Positions 7,468-16,445 of a stretch of DNA of 49,211 nucleotides are shown in pieces. The DNA is from a virus. Both the position numbers and the translations under genes were made by a program. The first letter of the stretch is position 1, and each line of letters opens with the position of its first letter. Below the pieces are notes generated by a model. It worked only from the letters and a program-made list of their open reading frames with translations. It was not told the DNA's origin and did no database searches. Where the stretch lies: the IMG/VR virus record IMGVR_UViG_3300048784_000047, positions 1 to 49,211 of that record; one strand, 5' to 3'.

Positions 7468-8945
7468 TCGCTGCCCTGCTGCTAGCCGGCAGCGCCCGGG
7501 CGCAGGTGATTTTCCTGCACGCAGGTACGCGGAGTATTGTGGAACCTGTAAACAATGGCGGCGCCGCCGCGCTTGCCACTGCCACTCAGAACAGCGCTTG
7601 CACCACGATTCAGCCCTTTTATATCGAAATCGACGCGATCAATGGCTCCTCGACCTGGAGCACATCTTCCCCTGTAGGTGGGTCGGTTAGCACTGGAACC
7701 GCCATGTCAGTCGCCTCGGGCTCGAAGATTCAGTACGGCGCCTATGTCGTAGCCTTTAAAGGCGGGGCAGCCAATCTTACGACGGCGGATAAGCTCGCTG
7801 GTAGTTTCTCCGACGGTTACAGCAACATGGGGAGCGAGACTGCTGGAACCCAATGCGTTGGCCCTTCCGGCCTGACCCCGTTCTCCGCCAACATATCAAG
7901 CTCCACTACCCCGACGGTATGGACCGGGACTGGGTTCAAAATCCAGAACAACCAAGCCATTACGCTTTCAGGCTCGCCGCCAACCCCTTTCAACACCACA
8001 ACCACTTACTATGTAACTGGCGCCACAACCAGCACGACGTTTTCGCTTTCTACCACTGCGGGCGGCTCAGGCAGTGCAATTACAGCTACCGCCTCTGGCT
8101 CTGCCAATGTGACGATTCAACCGAATTTCTCTGTAGGCACGTCGATCGGCGGGACTGTAGATTCACCCAATTACTGCCTGCCGCAGGCGGGCGTGAACAA
8201 CACCGCACAGACGAACGCTTATCAATTCAGCAGCCAATCAACCAACAAGCAATTCGCTTACGACGGCGGCCACGCGCAGAACAATGCCAGCGCGAATTTC
8301 TCAGGTGCCGGCCAGTTCGCCAACCTGCCCTCGGGCTCGGGCTCCGGCACGATGTATTCGCTTTATGCTGCCCAGTTCTCTAACGGTGGCTCATTCACTC
8401 AGCCAATGGTTGCTGGCGGTGTCTACCAGACCCCTACCAACTACCTGGCTTTTCTCAAAGCCCTGACAAACTCCACCAACATGATGAGTGTCTTTACCAC
8501 CACCTACATCGCAGCTAACGGTGTATGTGCCTGGACGACACCGAAGGATTCTACCGGAAACTTGAACGGCTACTGTCCCACGGCGTATTTTAGTCCGATT
8601 ACCAGTGACTGGTCCTACGTGTTTCATTACTGGCTGGAAGGTAATTTCTTCGGTAGTCCGAGCGGTCCTGATTATGGACAGTGTTTACCCGACTGTTCAG
8701 CCAACAGCGTTGGAGCTTTCGGCGCATATCCTTTTATCACTCCCCAGTGTCCGGCGGCAGGCCACGCAGGGAATCTTTGCCAAACCACCACAGAATTCAA
8801 TGCCGCTGGCCCGTCGCCTTGGACTTACTACGGCGGCGTGTTTCGGCAAGTAGCCCCTGGTACCAGCCCCACCGGCAACGGTCAGGCGTCGGCGGCTTGC
8901 GGCGCCTTGGTCCGGAAAGCGTATTTCACAGGAATCCAGCAATAA
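7446..8945 (+). CDS. Secreted-type virion or surface protein, 499 aa
   Basis: The start at 7446 overlaps the previous gene by 22 bases. Residues 1-19 are a signal peptide (RLLIAALLLAGSARA, cleavage before Q). The mature part is Thr/Ser/Gly/Asn-rich with about ten Cys residues and a region of repeated TTT.S motifs around residues 170-215. I recognise no enzyme motif. The stop overlaps the next start (TAATG). Cysteines plus a signal peptide fit folding in the periplasm or outside the cell, so it may be a surface-bound or secreted phage factor rather than a normal virion part. Confidence 0.65.
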   Translation: MASYRLLIAALLLAGSARAQVIFLHAGTRSIVEPVNNGGAAALATATQNSACTTIQPFYIEIDAINGSSTWSTSSPVGGSVSTGTAMSVASGSKIQYGAYVVAFKGGAANLTTADKLAGSFSDGYSNMGSETAGTQCVGPSGLTPFSANISSSTTPTVWTGTGFKIQNNQAITLSGSPPTPFNTTTTYYVTGATTSTTFSLSTTAGGSGSAITATASGSANVTIQPNFSVGTSIGGTVDSPNYCLPQAGVNNTAQTNAYQFSSQSTNKQFAYDGGHAQNNASANFSGAGQFANLPSGSGSGTMYSLYAAQFSNGGSFTQPMVAGGVYQTPTNYLAFLKALTNSTNMMSVFTTTYIAANGVCAWTTPKDSTGNLNGYCPTAYFSPITSDWSYVFHYWLEGNFFGSPSGPDYGQCLPDCSANSVGAFGAYPFITPQCPAAGHAGNLCQTTTEFNAAGPSPWTYYGGVFRQVAPGTSPTGNGQASAACGALVRKAYFTGIQQ

Positions 8946-9271
8946 TGCCTGGTGGTCACTTAAGTTTCCAGCCCAAGCGACAAAGTGAAACGTGCTATAC
9001 TTCCCAGCCGTTTGATTTCATCGCCTCGCTTCAAGTCGGAGAAACGATCAATTCTTGCACGACCACTGCCACGGTTTACTCTGGAACTGATCTAGTCCCT
9101 GGAAACATACTCTCTGGCTCTCCTGCTATAGTGAATTCTACCCAGGTGATTCAGCTAATCACCGGCGGCGTGGTAGGTGTGATCTACGAAATCTCTTGCA
9201 AGATCATCACCAGCCTTGGCCAGAGTGTGGTGCTGGCTGGATTCATGGCTATCATTCCGGACCTAACTTGA
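8945..9271 (+). CDS. Small virion protein, 108 aa
   Basis: The start at 8945 shares its A with the upstream TAA. The layout is common for small phage virion proteins beside the terminase: a Q/K-rich N-terminus, then FDFIASLQVGETINSCTTTATVYSGTD, then ITGGVVGVIYEISCKIITSLGQ. The GGVVGxxY...I.TS.G string resembles beta-sandwich proteins found in fibres or head-tail junctions. The stop overlaps the large terminase start (TGATG). The exact place in the virion is unknown. Confidence 0.6.
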   Translation: MPGGHLSFQPKRQSETCYTSQPFDFIASLQVGETINSCTTTATVYSGTDLVPGNILSGSPAIVNSTQVIQLITGGVVGVIYEISCKIITSLGQSVVLAGFMAIIPDLT

Positions 9272-10731
9272 TGAAGCTCACAGCTGAAATGGTCGAAGCG
9301 TTCTCGGGAGTTTTCCTTTCGCCACTCTACGATGCTGCTTCAGCCACCCCAGACTTTCACCGTGAAGGATGGAAGATCTACTGCTCGGACTGTCCGGCCG
9401 CCGCTATCGCTGCGCCTCGCGGCCATGCTAAGTCCACTGCATTCACCCATGACTACGTTCTGGCAAATGTCTGTTTCCGCACAGCCCTCTACGTCATCAT
9501 CATCGGCGCTTCCGAGGAAATGGCAATCGAGCATCTCGGAGACATTGCCAATGAACTTCGTGATAACGAAGAACTGATCCGTGAGTTCAAAATCAAAGGG
9601 TTTGTTCAGGAACAAAAAACTGACATCATTGTTGAGTGCCAGGACAGGCACCAGTTTAGGATCCTTGCTCGCGGTGCTGAGCAAAAAATTCGTGGTCGCA
9701 AGTGGCGCGGCCGCCGGCCCGATCTGATTGTAGGAGACGACCTTGAAGACGACGAGCAAGTCGAAAACAAAGACCGCCGTAAGAAATTCCGCAAGTGGTT
9801 CTTTAGAGCTGCTAAACAGGCTCTCCGTGTCGGCGGCAGAATCCGAGTACATGGCACTATCCTGCACAAAGACTCACTACTTAATCACCTTTGTCACAAC
9901 GACCAGTGGGTTAGTAGAGTTTACAAAGCACATCGGTCCTTCAGCGACTTCAGCAATATCCTCTGGCCTGATAGGTTCACTGAAGATGATCTGAGGGATA
10001 AGCGCCAGGAGTTTATCAACGAGGGTGATTCTTCAGGTTATTCCCAAGAATTCCTGAACGATCCTCGGGATGACGAGGGTAATTATCTTCTGGTCGAACA
10101 GTTCCTTCCAATGAAGCCCGAGCACCATGAGGAATTTCACAAGGTCTGCGTGGGTGCCGACTTCGCGGTTTCAAAGGCTGATGCGGCCAATCGAACCTGC
10201 TTCGTGGTCGGCGGCAAGACCATCAGCAATTTCATCGACATTCTTGACGTTCGGGTTAATCGCTGGGATTCAAAGGAGTGGCTCGATGAAATCTTTGCTG
10301 TCCACGCTCGATGGAATCCTTTTTGCTGGTTTGTGGAAGACGGGGTTATCTGGAAAACCGTGTGGCCCTTTATCCGTGACGAGATGCAGCTGCGTGATAT
10401 TTTTATTGACTTTGTGCCTACTCTCCCCGTTAAGGATAAGGCGACCCGAGGACAGACGCTGAGAAAGCGAATGAAAGCCGGGGGCTGTAGGTTCGACAAA
10501 GAAAGCTCGTGGTACGACGAATATCAGGAAGAAATGCTCGACTTCTCTGCCACGCAGGAAGCCACCCTGGATGACCAGTTCGATGCTACTGTCACCCTGG
10601 CTCGGGGCTTTGATGGCATGATCCTCGAAGACGAAGACTCCATGACTGAGGACGAGGAAGAATTCATCTTCAATTCGCTGGCAAAGAAAACCTCTACTGA
10701 ACACGGCCGTTCAAAGATCACGGGATACTAA
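9271..10731 (+). CDS. terL: Large terminase subunit (packaging ATPase and nuclease)
   Basis: The start at 9271 overlaps the upstream stop; the product has 486 residues, normal for the family. Walker A is APRGHAKST (residues 48-56) and Walker B is DLIVGDDLED (151-160), preceded by the RGRKWRGRRPD stretch seen in P22/T7-type terminases. The C-terminal RNase H-like nuclease shows the expected acidic residues in VGADFAVS (Asp297), FVEDG (Glu356) and DQFDAT (Asp438). It pumps DNA into the prohead and cuts concatemers. The upstream putative small subunit and downstream portal fit this role. Confidence 0.93.
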   Translation: MKLTAEMVEAFSGVFLSPLYDAASATPDFHREGWKIYCSDCPAAAIAAPRGHAKSTAFTHDYVLANVCFRTALYVIIIGASEEMAIEHLGDIANELRDNEELIREFKIKGFVQEQKTDIIVECQDRHQFRILARGAEQKIRGRKWRGRRPDLIVGDDLEDDEQVENKDRRKKFRKWFFRAAKQALRVGGRIRVHGTILHKDSLLNHLCHNDQWVSRVYKAHRSFSDFSNILWPDRFTEDDLRDKRQEFINEGDSSGYSQEFLNDPRDDEGNYLLVEQFLPMKPEHHEEFHKVCVGADFAVSKADAANRTCFVVGGKTISNFIDILDVRVNRWDSKEWLDEIFAVHARWNPFCWFVEDGVIWKTVWPFIRDEMQLRDIFIDFVPTLPVKDKATRGQTLRKRMKAGGCRFDKESSWYDEYQEEMLDFSATQEATLDDQFDATVTLARGFDGMILEDEDSMTEDEEEFIFNSLAKKTSTEHGRSKITGY

Positions 10732-12860
10732 TGCTCTTCACTCTAGACAAAAAGCTCGTCATCAACAAAGACGTGATGCAGTCTCAGAATCTCTGCGACC
10801 GTTTTTCCAAGGAAGATCTTCAAAAGATCGGCGGCCTGGTCCATCGAGGTTATCAAAGTGATCTCACTTCCCGGTCTAAGTGGCAGCGCCGAATGGAAGC
10901 TGGCATGGATCTTGCGATGCAGGTTCAGAAAGACAAGAGCTTCCCGTGGCCGAACTGCTCGAATGTTACGTTCCCCTTGGTGACGATCGCGGCATTTCAG
11001 TTCAGCTCTCGCTCGTATAATGATCTTATCTCAGGCACCGAGATTGTAAAGTACCGGGTTACTGGAATCGATATTGATCAAAAGCTTCGGGATCAAGCCG
11101 ACCGCATTTCCAGACACATGTCCTGGCAAGTGCTGGAAGAAGACACTTCGTGGGAAGAAGAACATGATAAGCTTTTAATCAATCTCGGTATCGTCGGGTG
11201 TAATTTTGTCAAGACCTTTTATTCTGGCCGGTCGGAGTGCCAGATTTCTGAACTCGTAATGGCCAGGGATTTTGTCCTGCATTACAAAGCCAAGTCCGTG
11301 GAAGAGTGCCCGAGGAAAACTCAAGTCATTCTGATGGACCGGAATACTGTTTATGAGAGGGTGGTCACTGAACAATTTGTTAATGTTCTCAACGAGGACT
11401 GGTTTAATTCTATCCCGGTTTCTCAGGAGAACACCAATGCTGAACAGGAAAATCGAATCGGCGTATCAGCCCCGCCGCCCGACGAAGACACCCCTTTCCG
11501 CATGTTTGAGCAGCATCGGCTCCTGGATCTTGACGGCGACGGCTACGCCGAGCCTTACATCGTCACTCTCGAAGAAGGTTCAAAATCCGTAGTTCGTATC
11601 GTCGCTCGCTGGGACGACGAGAACGCAGTCGACAAAACTGATTTCCCTGGAACGAAGTCCAAGATTCGTCGGATCAAACCTACGGAGTATTATACCAAAT
11701 ATGGCTTCATCCCCTCGCCTGACGGCGGCATCTACGACGTTGGATTTGGAGTCCTTCTCGGACCTCTTAACGAAAGCGTTAACTCAGCCATCAATCAACT
11801 CATTGATGCTGGAACGTTATCAAACGGCGGAGGCGGATTCCTTGGTCGGGGAGTCAAGATCCGAGGCGGTGTGTATACTATGGCTCCTGGGCAGTGGAAA
11901 CGAGTGGACTCCTCAGGGGATGATCTTAGAAAAAACATTGTGCCAGCTCCAATAGTTCAGCCCGCTGAGGTTATGTTTAAGCTTTTGGGGTTGCTGATCG
12001 AATATACGGATCGCCTCGCTGGCACTGTCGATACGATGGTCGGGGTAGCTCCGGGGCAGAACACGCCGGCGGAGACTTCACGCAACACCCTCGAACAAGG
12101 GATGAATTCCTATAAAGGAATTTATAAGCGTATCTGGCGTTCAATGAAGGAGGAGTTCAAAAAGCGCCACCAGCTCAATGCGTCGTTTATGCCGCCGCGC
12201 AAGCGCTTTGGCTCAGGTGATTCGTGGATCACGCAAGAAGATTATAAGACCAACCCTGATCTGGTGATCCCGGCGGCCGACCCAGAAATTGTATCTGACA
12301 GCCAACGCCTCGCCCAGGCCACCATGATGGTCGAGCACGCTCATGCTGTTCCTGGCTACGACATTCCAGTCGTTGAACGGAATTTCCTCAAAGCCATCAA
12401 GGTCGACGCTATCGAGATGTTTTATCCTGGGCCGGACAAAGTCCCGCCCTTGCCGAATCCGAAGGCTGCGCTGGAACAGATGAAACTCCAAGCGAAGCAG
12501 ATGGAAATTGAATTTAAGAAATGGGAACTGGTCCAAACCCTTCAGGCCGCCCGTTCCAAAACTCAGGCGGAGATTGTCAAACTCTACGCTGAGGTTGGTA
12601 AGTTGTTAGCTGAAACTCAGACCGAGAAAGTCAAAGCCAAGGTCGAAGCGTTTAGTGCGATGGTGGATGCCTTTAAAGCCCACTCAGACATGATGACGCA
12701 GCAGATCGAGGCTATCACAGGAGGGAAAGATGCAGGAAGTAAATCAGGAGGAATGGGAAGCGTGGAAGGCCAATCCGGTAACGCAAGCCCTGCAGCAGTA
12801 CCTCCGCAAGTCCAGAACGGCCTTAATGGAGCAATGGGCGGCGGCAATGTTCCAGGGTGA
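10731..12860 (+). CDS. Portal protein
   Basis: The 709-residue product overlaps the terminase stop by one base and is of the long P22-like portal size. The N-terminal part (WPNCSNVTFPLVTIAAFQFSSRSYNDL) and the central GFGVLLGPLNESVNSAINQLIDAGTLSNGGG resemble portals of P22/Bordetella-phage type, including the gatekeeping helical region. The C-terminus (about residues 565-660) is a long Lys/Glu/Gln coiled coil, possibly the barrel, followed by a Gly-rich tail. It forms the ring through which DNA is packaged and to which the neck proteins bind. Confidence 0.88.
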   Translation: MLFTLDKKLVINKDVMQSQNLCDRFSKEDLQKIGGLVHRGYQSDLTSRSKWQRRMEAGMDLAMQVQKDKSFPWPNCSNVTFPLVTIAAFQFSSRSYNDLISGTEIVKYRVTGIDIDQKLRDQADRISRHMSWQVLEEDTSWEEEHDKLLINLGIVGCNFVKTFYSGRSECQISELVMARDFVLHYKAKSVEECPRKTQVILMDRNTVYERVVTEQFVNVLNEDWFNSIPVSQENTNAEQENRIGVSAPPPDEDTPFRMFEQHRLLDLDGDGYAEPYIVTLEEGSKSVVRIVARWDDENAVDKTDFPGTKSKIRRIKPTEYYTKYGFIPSPDGGIYDVGFGVLLGPLNESVNSAINQLIDAGTLSNGGGGFLGRGVKIRGGVYTMAPGQWKRVDSSGDDLRKNIVPAPIVQPAEVMFKLLGLLIEYTDRLAGTVDTMVGVAPGQNTPAETSRNTLEQGMNSYKGIYKRIWRSMKEEFKKRHQLNASFMPPRKRFGSGDSWITQEDYKTNPDLVIPAADPEIVSDSQRLAQATMMVEHAHAVPGYDIPVVERNFLKAIKVDAIEMFYPGPDKVPPLPNPKAALEQMKLQAKQMEIEFKKWELVQTLQAARSKTQAEIVKLYAEVGKLLAETQTEKVKAKVEAFSAMVDAFKAHSDMMTQQIEAITGGKDAGSKSGGMGSVEGQSGNASPAAVPPQVQNGLNGAMGGGNVPG

Positions 12861-12975
12861 GAGTCGTGATGAGATTCTCACTCGGAACGCCGCCGCCCTT
12901 GGCGAAGTTAAAGCCTACGAGCGGATTCACGATTTAACATTTACAGAATATCAGGAGGCAATGAAAGATGATTAA
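12730..12975 (+). CDS. Small helical protein overlapping the portal 3' end, 81 aa
   Basis: The start at 12730 follows a strong AGGAGGG site and lies inside the portal gene in another frame, with a 131-base overlap. The product is acidic and helical (MQEVNQEEWEAWKANPVTQALQQYL). Small overlapping genes at this place are frequent in phages with this portal type. No function is known to me. A structural accessory role near the head is inferred from position. Confidence 0.65.
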   Translation: MQEVNQEEWEAWKANPVTQALQQYLRKSRTALMEQWAAAMFQGESRDEILTRNAAALGEVKAYERIHDLTFTEYQEAMKDD

Positions 12976-13315
12976 CAAAAGCGGACTTCACCCCCAAGGT
13001 GTGGCGGTGTTGACTGAACCTTACGAGCCTGAAATCAAAGCCATGAGTTATACTCTGGTGATTCCAGATTCGGTCCGTGAGGGTTTAGCAGTGCTGGAGA
13101 ATCGCGTTGTGGTGATCGAGGTTGGTCCTCACGCTTGGTCCGACGAGCCGACGCCTCGGGCAGTTCCTGGAGACGTGGTGCTGATCGTAAAGCACTCGGG
13201 GTTCATCGCGGCGGGCGCTGACGGTAAGCTCTACCGTATGGTGAACTGTCGGGATATTTTCTGTAAAATCGATACTATGGCCTTTGAAAAGGCTAAGAAG
13301 GAGAAAGTAGCATGA
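12968..13315 (+). CDS. GroES-like co-chaperonin fold protein
   Basis: The product has 115 residues. After a short N-terminus, LHPQGVAVLTEPYEPE resembles the GroES start (RPLHDRVVVKR type), and GDVVLIVKHSGFIAAGADGKLYRMVNCRDIFCKI matches the GroES closing pattern G-D-x-V-x-F...Y...G..y.....dIl..i. The expected mobile loop region around residues 22-35 (EIKAMSYTLVIPDSV) differs from bacterial GroES. It sits between the portal and scaffold genes, as some phage co-chaperonins sit among head genes, so it probably helps host GroEL fold the capsid protein. Confidence 0.75.
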   Translation: MINKSGLHPQGVAVLTEPYEPEIKAMSYTLVIPDSVREGLAVLENRVVVIEVGPHAWSDEPTPRAVPGDVVLIVKHSGFIAAGADGKLYRMVNCRDIFCKIDTMAFEKAKKEKVA

Positions 13316-14136
13316 GCGCGAATGAAGTTGAAGAGCAAGCTCGCACGATGGGCTGGAAACCGAAGGATCAGTTCACGGGTCCTGAGAGTAACTGGTTGCC
13401 GGCTGAAGAGTATCTCGAACGCGGAGAGCGGATCAAACCGATTCTCGAAGCTAACAATAACAAGCTGAGAACAAAGCTCGTTGAGGTTGAGAGGAAGAAT
13501 ACTGAACTTCAGCAGCAACTCGCCGCCGCCCAGGAAGCCATCGAGGGCCTCAAGGAATTCCGTTCGACCTTAACCAAGGAACGGGCGGTCGAACAGAAAA
13601 AAGAAATCACCACTGCGATTGTGGAAGCCCGCCGCGAAGGTGACGTGGACGCGGAGGTCGAGCTGACTGAAAAGCTCAGCGAAGTCACGGCGGCTTTGAA
13701 GGAAGCTGAAAAGCCCAAGCCGGCTGTCTCAGCCCCTCAAGGTAATCTTCTCACCCCTGCAGCCAAGGAGTGGATGGAAGCCAATCCTTGGTTCGGGAAG
13801 GACAATCGCAAAACTGCAATGGCCCACGGCATTACCGCCGATTATAAGGCCTCCGGCGGTGTGCTTGGTACTGCCGAGCACTTCGCTTATGTTGACGAGG
13901 AACTCGCAAAGGTCTTCGATCCCAACGCTGGCCGCCGGGCTGGTGGTGGAAAGGTCGAAGGCTCGCGGTCCTCTGGCGATGAAGGCGGCGGCACAAACGG
14001 CCGGACCTTTGCGGACCTCGACAAGGAGTCTCAGGAGTACTGCCTCAAGTACGGCAAGAAAGTCGTCGGCCCCGGCCGAGCCTACAAGACTATGGACGAA
14101 TGGAAAAAGCGCTATCTCGAAACTTACCCGTGGTAA
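13312..14136 (+). CDS. Putative scaffolding protein
   Basis: The 274-residue product overlaps the GroES-like gene by four bases (ATGA) and has an AAGGAG site. It is highly charged, with a coiled coil at about residues 45-130 rich in Glu, Lys and Ala, then a Pro-rich linker and a C-terminal region containing ANPWFGKDNRKTAMAHGI and a Gly-rich stretch. It lies two genes before the decoration/capsid genes. Composition and position match a P22-type scaffold, which guides prohead assembly and then leaves. No protease domain is visible. Confidence 0.7.
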   Translation: MSANEVEEQARTMGWKPKDQFTGPESNWLPAEEYLERGERIKPILEANNNKLRTKLVEVERKNTELQQQLAAAQEAIEGLKEFRSTLTKERAVEQKKEITTAIVEARREGDVDAEVELTEKLSEVTAALKEAEKPKPAVSAPQGNLLTPAAKEWMEANPWFGKDNRKTAMAHGITADYKASGGVLGTAEHFAYVDEELAKVFDPNAGRRAGGGKVEGSRSSGDEGGGTNGRTFADLDKESQEYCLKYGKKVVGPGRAYKTMDEWKKRYLETYPW

Positions 14137-14142
14137 ACTGAA

Positions 14143-14670
14143 ATGCCCAACAAATCCGAAATTCTCGAACCGAACAATCCTGCAAACAAAACAGTCGAAC
14201 CCACGGGCAACCGCCGCGTTCGCATCCCTATGTCCGTGCCACTGCGTCGCCTCGAAGTTCCTGAAATCGACGGCTACCACTGCCACTGGATCAAAGAATC
14301 AAATATTCCTAGAGCGCTTCAGGCGTTCTATGAGTTCGTCAACGATCACGAAGTTCCGATCAACCAGAGAGGTATTGCCACTGACACAGAAATGTCAGGC
14401 TCTACTGACTTAGGTTCGAGAGTGAGCATCAGTGCAGGCATCGGGGCGGACAACCGCCCGGAGCGCTTGTACCTGATGAAGCTCGCACTCCAGTACTGGG
14501 ACGAAGATCGCCAGAAAATAGATGAGCGCAATGCCCAGAAACTTCAGGGCATCTTCAGAGGTGAAGTCATTTTGGACAAAGGTGAAGTCGACGACAAAAC
14601 CAAAGAGCTTCGTTATGTCAATCACGAACATACGAAGGCACTGTTCAATCGCCGACGCGCTAAACAGTAA
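14143..14670 (+). CDS. Conserved virion-module protein, 175 aa
   Basis: The start ATG at 14143 is six bases past the scaffold stop; the ribosome site is weak, so reinitiation is likely. I associate the layout (RRVRIPMSVPLRRLEVPEIDGYHCHWIKES, then NDHEVPI...LYLMKLALQYWDEDR) with uncharacterised proteins placed between scaffold and capsid genes of several podoviruses. The central GYHCHWI and the helical LMKLALQYWDED segments are its most distinctive parts. A minor head component is likely. Confidence 0.6.
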   Translation: MPNKSEILEPNNPANKTVEPTGNRRVRIPMSVPLRRLEVPEIDGYHCHWIKESNIPRALQAFYEFVNDHEVPINQRGIATDTEMSGSTDLGSRVSISAGIGADNRPERLYLMKLALQYWDEDRQKIDERNAQKLQGIFRGEVILDKGEVDDKTKELRYVNHEHTKALFNRRRAKQ

Positions 14671-14700
14671 TTCTATCCCTTTTTAATTTAGGAGCTTTTT

Positions 14701-15396
14701 GTGACTAACACTGTTACGAACCAAAACAAGCCTTCAGGGTTGACTCCGGTCAAGTACCTGAATGGGGCTGAATGGAGTGGAGGGGGGAATATTTATTTCA
14801 TCCCTCAGAACGATACAAACGTCTATGCGGAAGGGGATCTGGTAGCCCCGATTGCCGGAGTGGACCAGTGGTCGGGGTTGCAATCCTGCACTCTGGCTAC
14901 GACCTCCAGCACGCTCTGCCTCGGGGTTGTTCTGGCCATTGGCGTTTCGCCATCGGCCGTGACCAGCCAGCGCGGTGGCCCGTACATCAACCCGAATGAT
15001 CTGACCAAGGTCATAGCCCCCGCGACGAAGACGCAGAACTATTTCGCTCTAATCTGCGATGATCCGAAGGTGGTTTACGAGATTCAGGAAACAGGGGCGG
15101 GAACCACGCCGGCAACTTCGTTGACTTATGCAGCGTGTTCCAAAAACGCTTCGTTTGTCTACGCAGCCCCTGCGACTGGGGTGTCTATCAGCGGCACGAC
15201 TCTGGACAACGGAGTTTCGTCGGGGCATACGCCTCAGACCCCCGCCGCCGTCGCCAACGGGTTTTTCCTTCGTATGTTGGGCCTAGCCCAGAAGATCGAC
15301 CCTCAGACCGCCTCGTGGAACACCTTTGGCCTTTATGCCAAGTGGTGGGTCAAACTGATCAACCATGTCTACGAAGGCACGGTCGTTGGATTCTAA
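14701..15396 (+). CDS. Putative head protein upstream of the major capsid gene, 231 aa
   Basis: The start is GTG at 14701, eight bases after AGGAG. The protein is Gly/Thr/Ala-rich with beta character. It has a hydrophobic, mostly uncharged core and ends with WWVKLINHVYEGTVVGF. Its position directly before the major capsid gene suggests a capsid decoration or stabilising protein. I recognise no named family. Both this gene and the next have good AGGAG sites in their short spacers, suggesting high expression. Confidence 0.6.
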   Translation: MTNTVTNQNKPSGLTPVKYLNGAEWSGGGNIYFIPQNDTNVYAEGDLVAPIAGVDQWSGLQSCTLATTSSTLCLGVVLAIGVSPSAVTSQRGGPYINPNDLTKVIAPATKTQNYFALICDDPKVVYEIQETGAGTTPATSLTYAACSKNASFVYAAPATGVSISGTTLDNGVSSGHTPQTPAAVANGFFLRMLGLAQKIDPQTASWNTFGLYAKWWVKLINHVYEGTVVGF

Positions 15397-15421
15397 CCTT
15401 TTCAACCTTTAGGAGAATTTT

Positions 15422-16342
15422 ATGGCAGGTGGAGTAATTTCAACTGGTAGTCATCCTAAGGCTCTCTGGCCTGGGGTGTATGATTGGTGGGGGCAGACTT
15501 ACAACGAACACTCGGAAGAGTTTACAGATATCTACGATGTGAAAGACAGCGACCAGGCTTACGAGGAAGAGGTCCAGGTGACCGGCTTCGGTCTGGCGGC
15601 TCTCAAACCTGAAGGTGCCCCGTTGACCTATGACTATGAAGTCCAGGGTCCGGTTCAGCGGTACATTCACCTGGCCTATGCGCTGGGTTACAAGGTCACG
15701 CTCGAGGAACTGGAGGACAACAAGTACGAAAAGGTGTCGATGGGTCGAGCGCAGGCAAATGCGTTTTCGATTCGGCAGACGATCGAGAACATCGCGTCGG
15801 CGGTCTACAATGATGCGTTTACTGGAAACGTGTTCCAGTACGCAACAGGGACTTCGCTGTGCAACACTGCGCAGCCGAATACCACCGGCGGCACGTTCTC
15901 GAATATGCTGTCCCCTGGCGCCGACATGACCGAGGCTTCGCTGGAAGACATGTGCATCCTCGCAATGGGGCTGCCGACCGACCGTGGGCTGCTGGTTTCG
16001 ATCATGCCGCAGTCCTTGCACATTGCTCGTCAAGAGTTCTTCAACGCCCACCGTATTATGAAGTCGGTGTTGCAGAGTGGAACGGCGAACAATGATCCGA
16101 ATGTTTTGAGAGAGACCAACGCCTTTCCTAAGGGCATCAAGCTCAATCACTACTTCACCGCTCCTCATGCTTGGTTCGTCAGAACCAACTGCATGAACGG
16201 CCCAAAGTGGTTCTGGAAGAAGCGTCCGGTGTTCGACCAGGACAATGACTATGACACCAAGAACGCCAAGGCGGCGACGATGTTCCGTGCTTCGTGCGGT
16301 AACACTGATCCGCGTGCGATCCTGGGGTCGAATGGTCCGTAA
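15422..16342 (+). CDS. Major capsid protein
   Basis: The product has 306 residues and starts after an AGGAG site. Features fitting an HK97-fold capsid protein are an N-terminal DIYDVKDSDQAYEEEVQVTGFG segment, a long spine-like helix (RIMKSVLQSG region), PQSLHIARQEFFNAH, and a C-terminal KWFWKKRPVFDQDNDYDTKNAKAATMFRASCG strand region. The location after scaffold and before neck genes is standard. No delta-domain-like N-terminal extension is visible, so scaffolding is probably by the separate 13312-14136 product. A 103-bp gap with an operator copy follows. Confidence 0.85.
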   Translation: MAGGVISTGSHPKALWPGVYDWWGQTYNEHSEEFTDIYDVKDSDQAYEEEVQVTGFGLAALKPEGAPLTYDYEVQGPVQRYIHLAYALGYKVTLEELEDNKYEKVSMGRAQANAFSIRQTIENIASAVYNDAFTGNVFQYATGTSLCNTAQPNTTGGTFSNMLSPGADMTEASLEDMCILAMGLPTDRGLLVSIMPQSLHIARQEFFNAHRIMKSVLQSGTANNDPNVLRETNAFPKGIKLNHYFTAPHAWFVRTNCMNGPKWFWKKRPVFDQDNDYDTKNAKAATMFRASCGNTDPRAILGSNGP

Positions 16343-16354
16343 GCTGAAAGGAAC

Positions 16355-16386
16355 GTGTTCACACTATGACAGCATAGTGTGTTCAC
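16355..16386. promoter_or_regulatory. Palindromic 32-bp operator, copy D
   Basis: GTGTTCAC at 16355-16362 and 16379-16386 flank 16 bp with inner ACTATG and CATAGT. The palindrome extends outward as AAC and GTT. It lies in the gap after the major capsid gene. A hairpin follows it (GCGGC/GCCGC, 16419-16433; alternatively CTCGCG/CGCGAG, 16405-16436), abutting the ribosome site of the next gene. Here there is no clear -35 box, so this copy may block or modulate transcription elongation rather than initiation. Confidence 0.7.
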
Positions 16387-16445
16387 GTTATTCTCAATTC
16401 TTAACTCGCGCTCACAGAGCGGCTTAATGCCGCGAGGAGAATTTG

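Noticed and set aside
15440-16168. Long antisense ORF (242 codons) opposite the major capsid gene
   Set aside because: Shadow frame of a highly expressed gene with strong codon periodicity; Arg/His/Val-rich and without a ribosome site or context.
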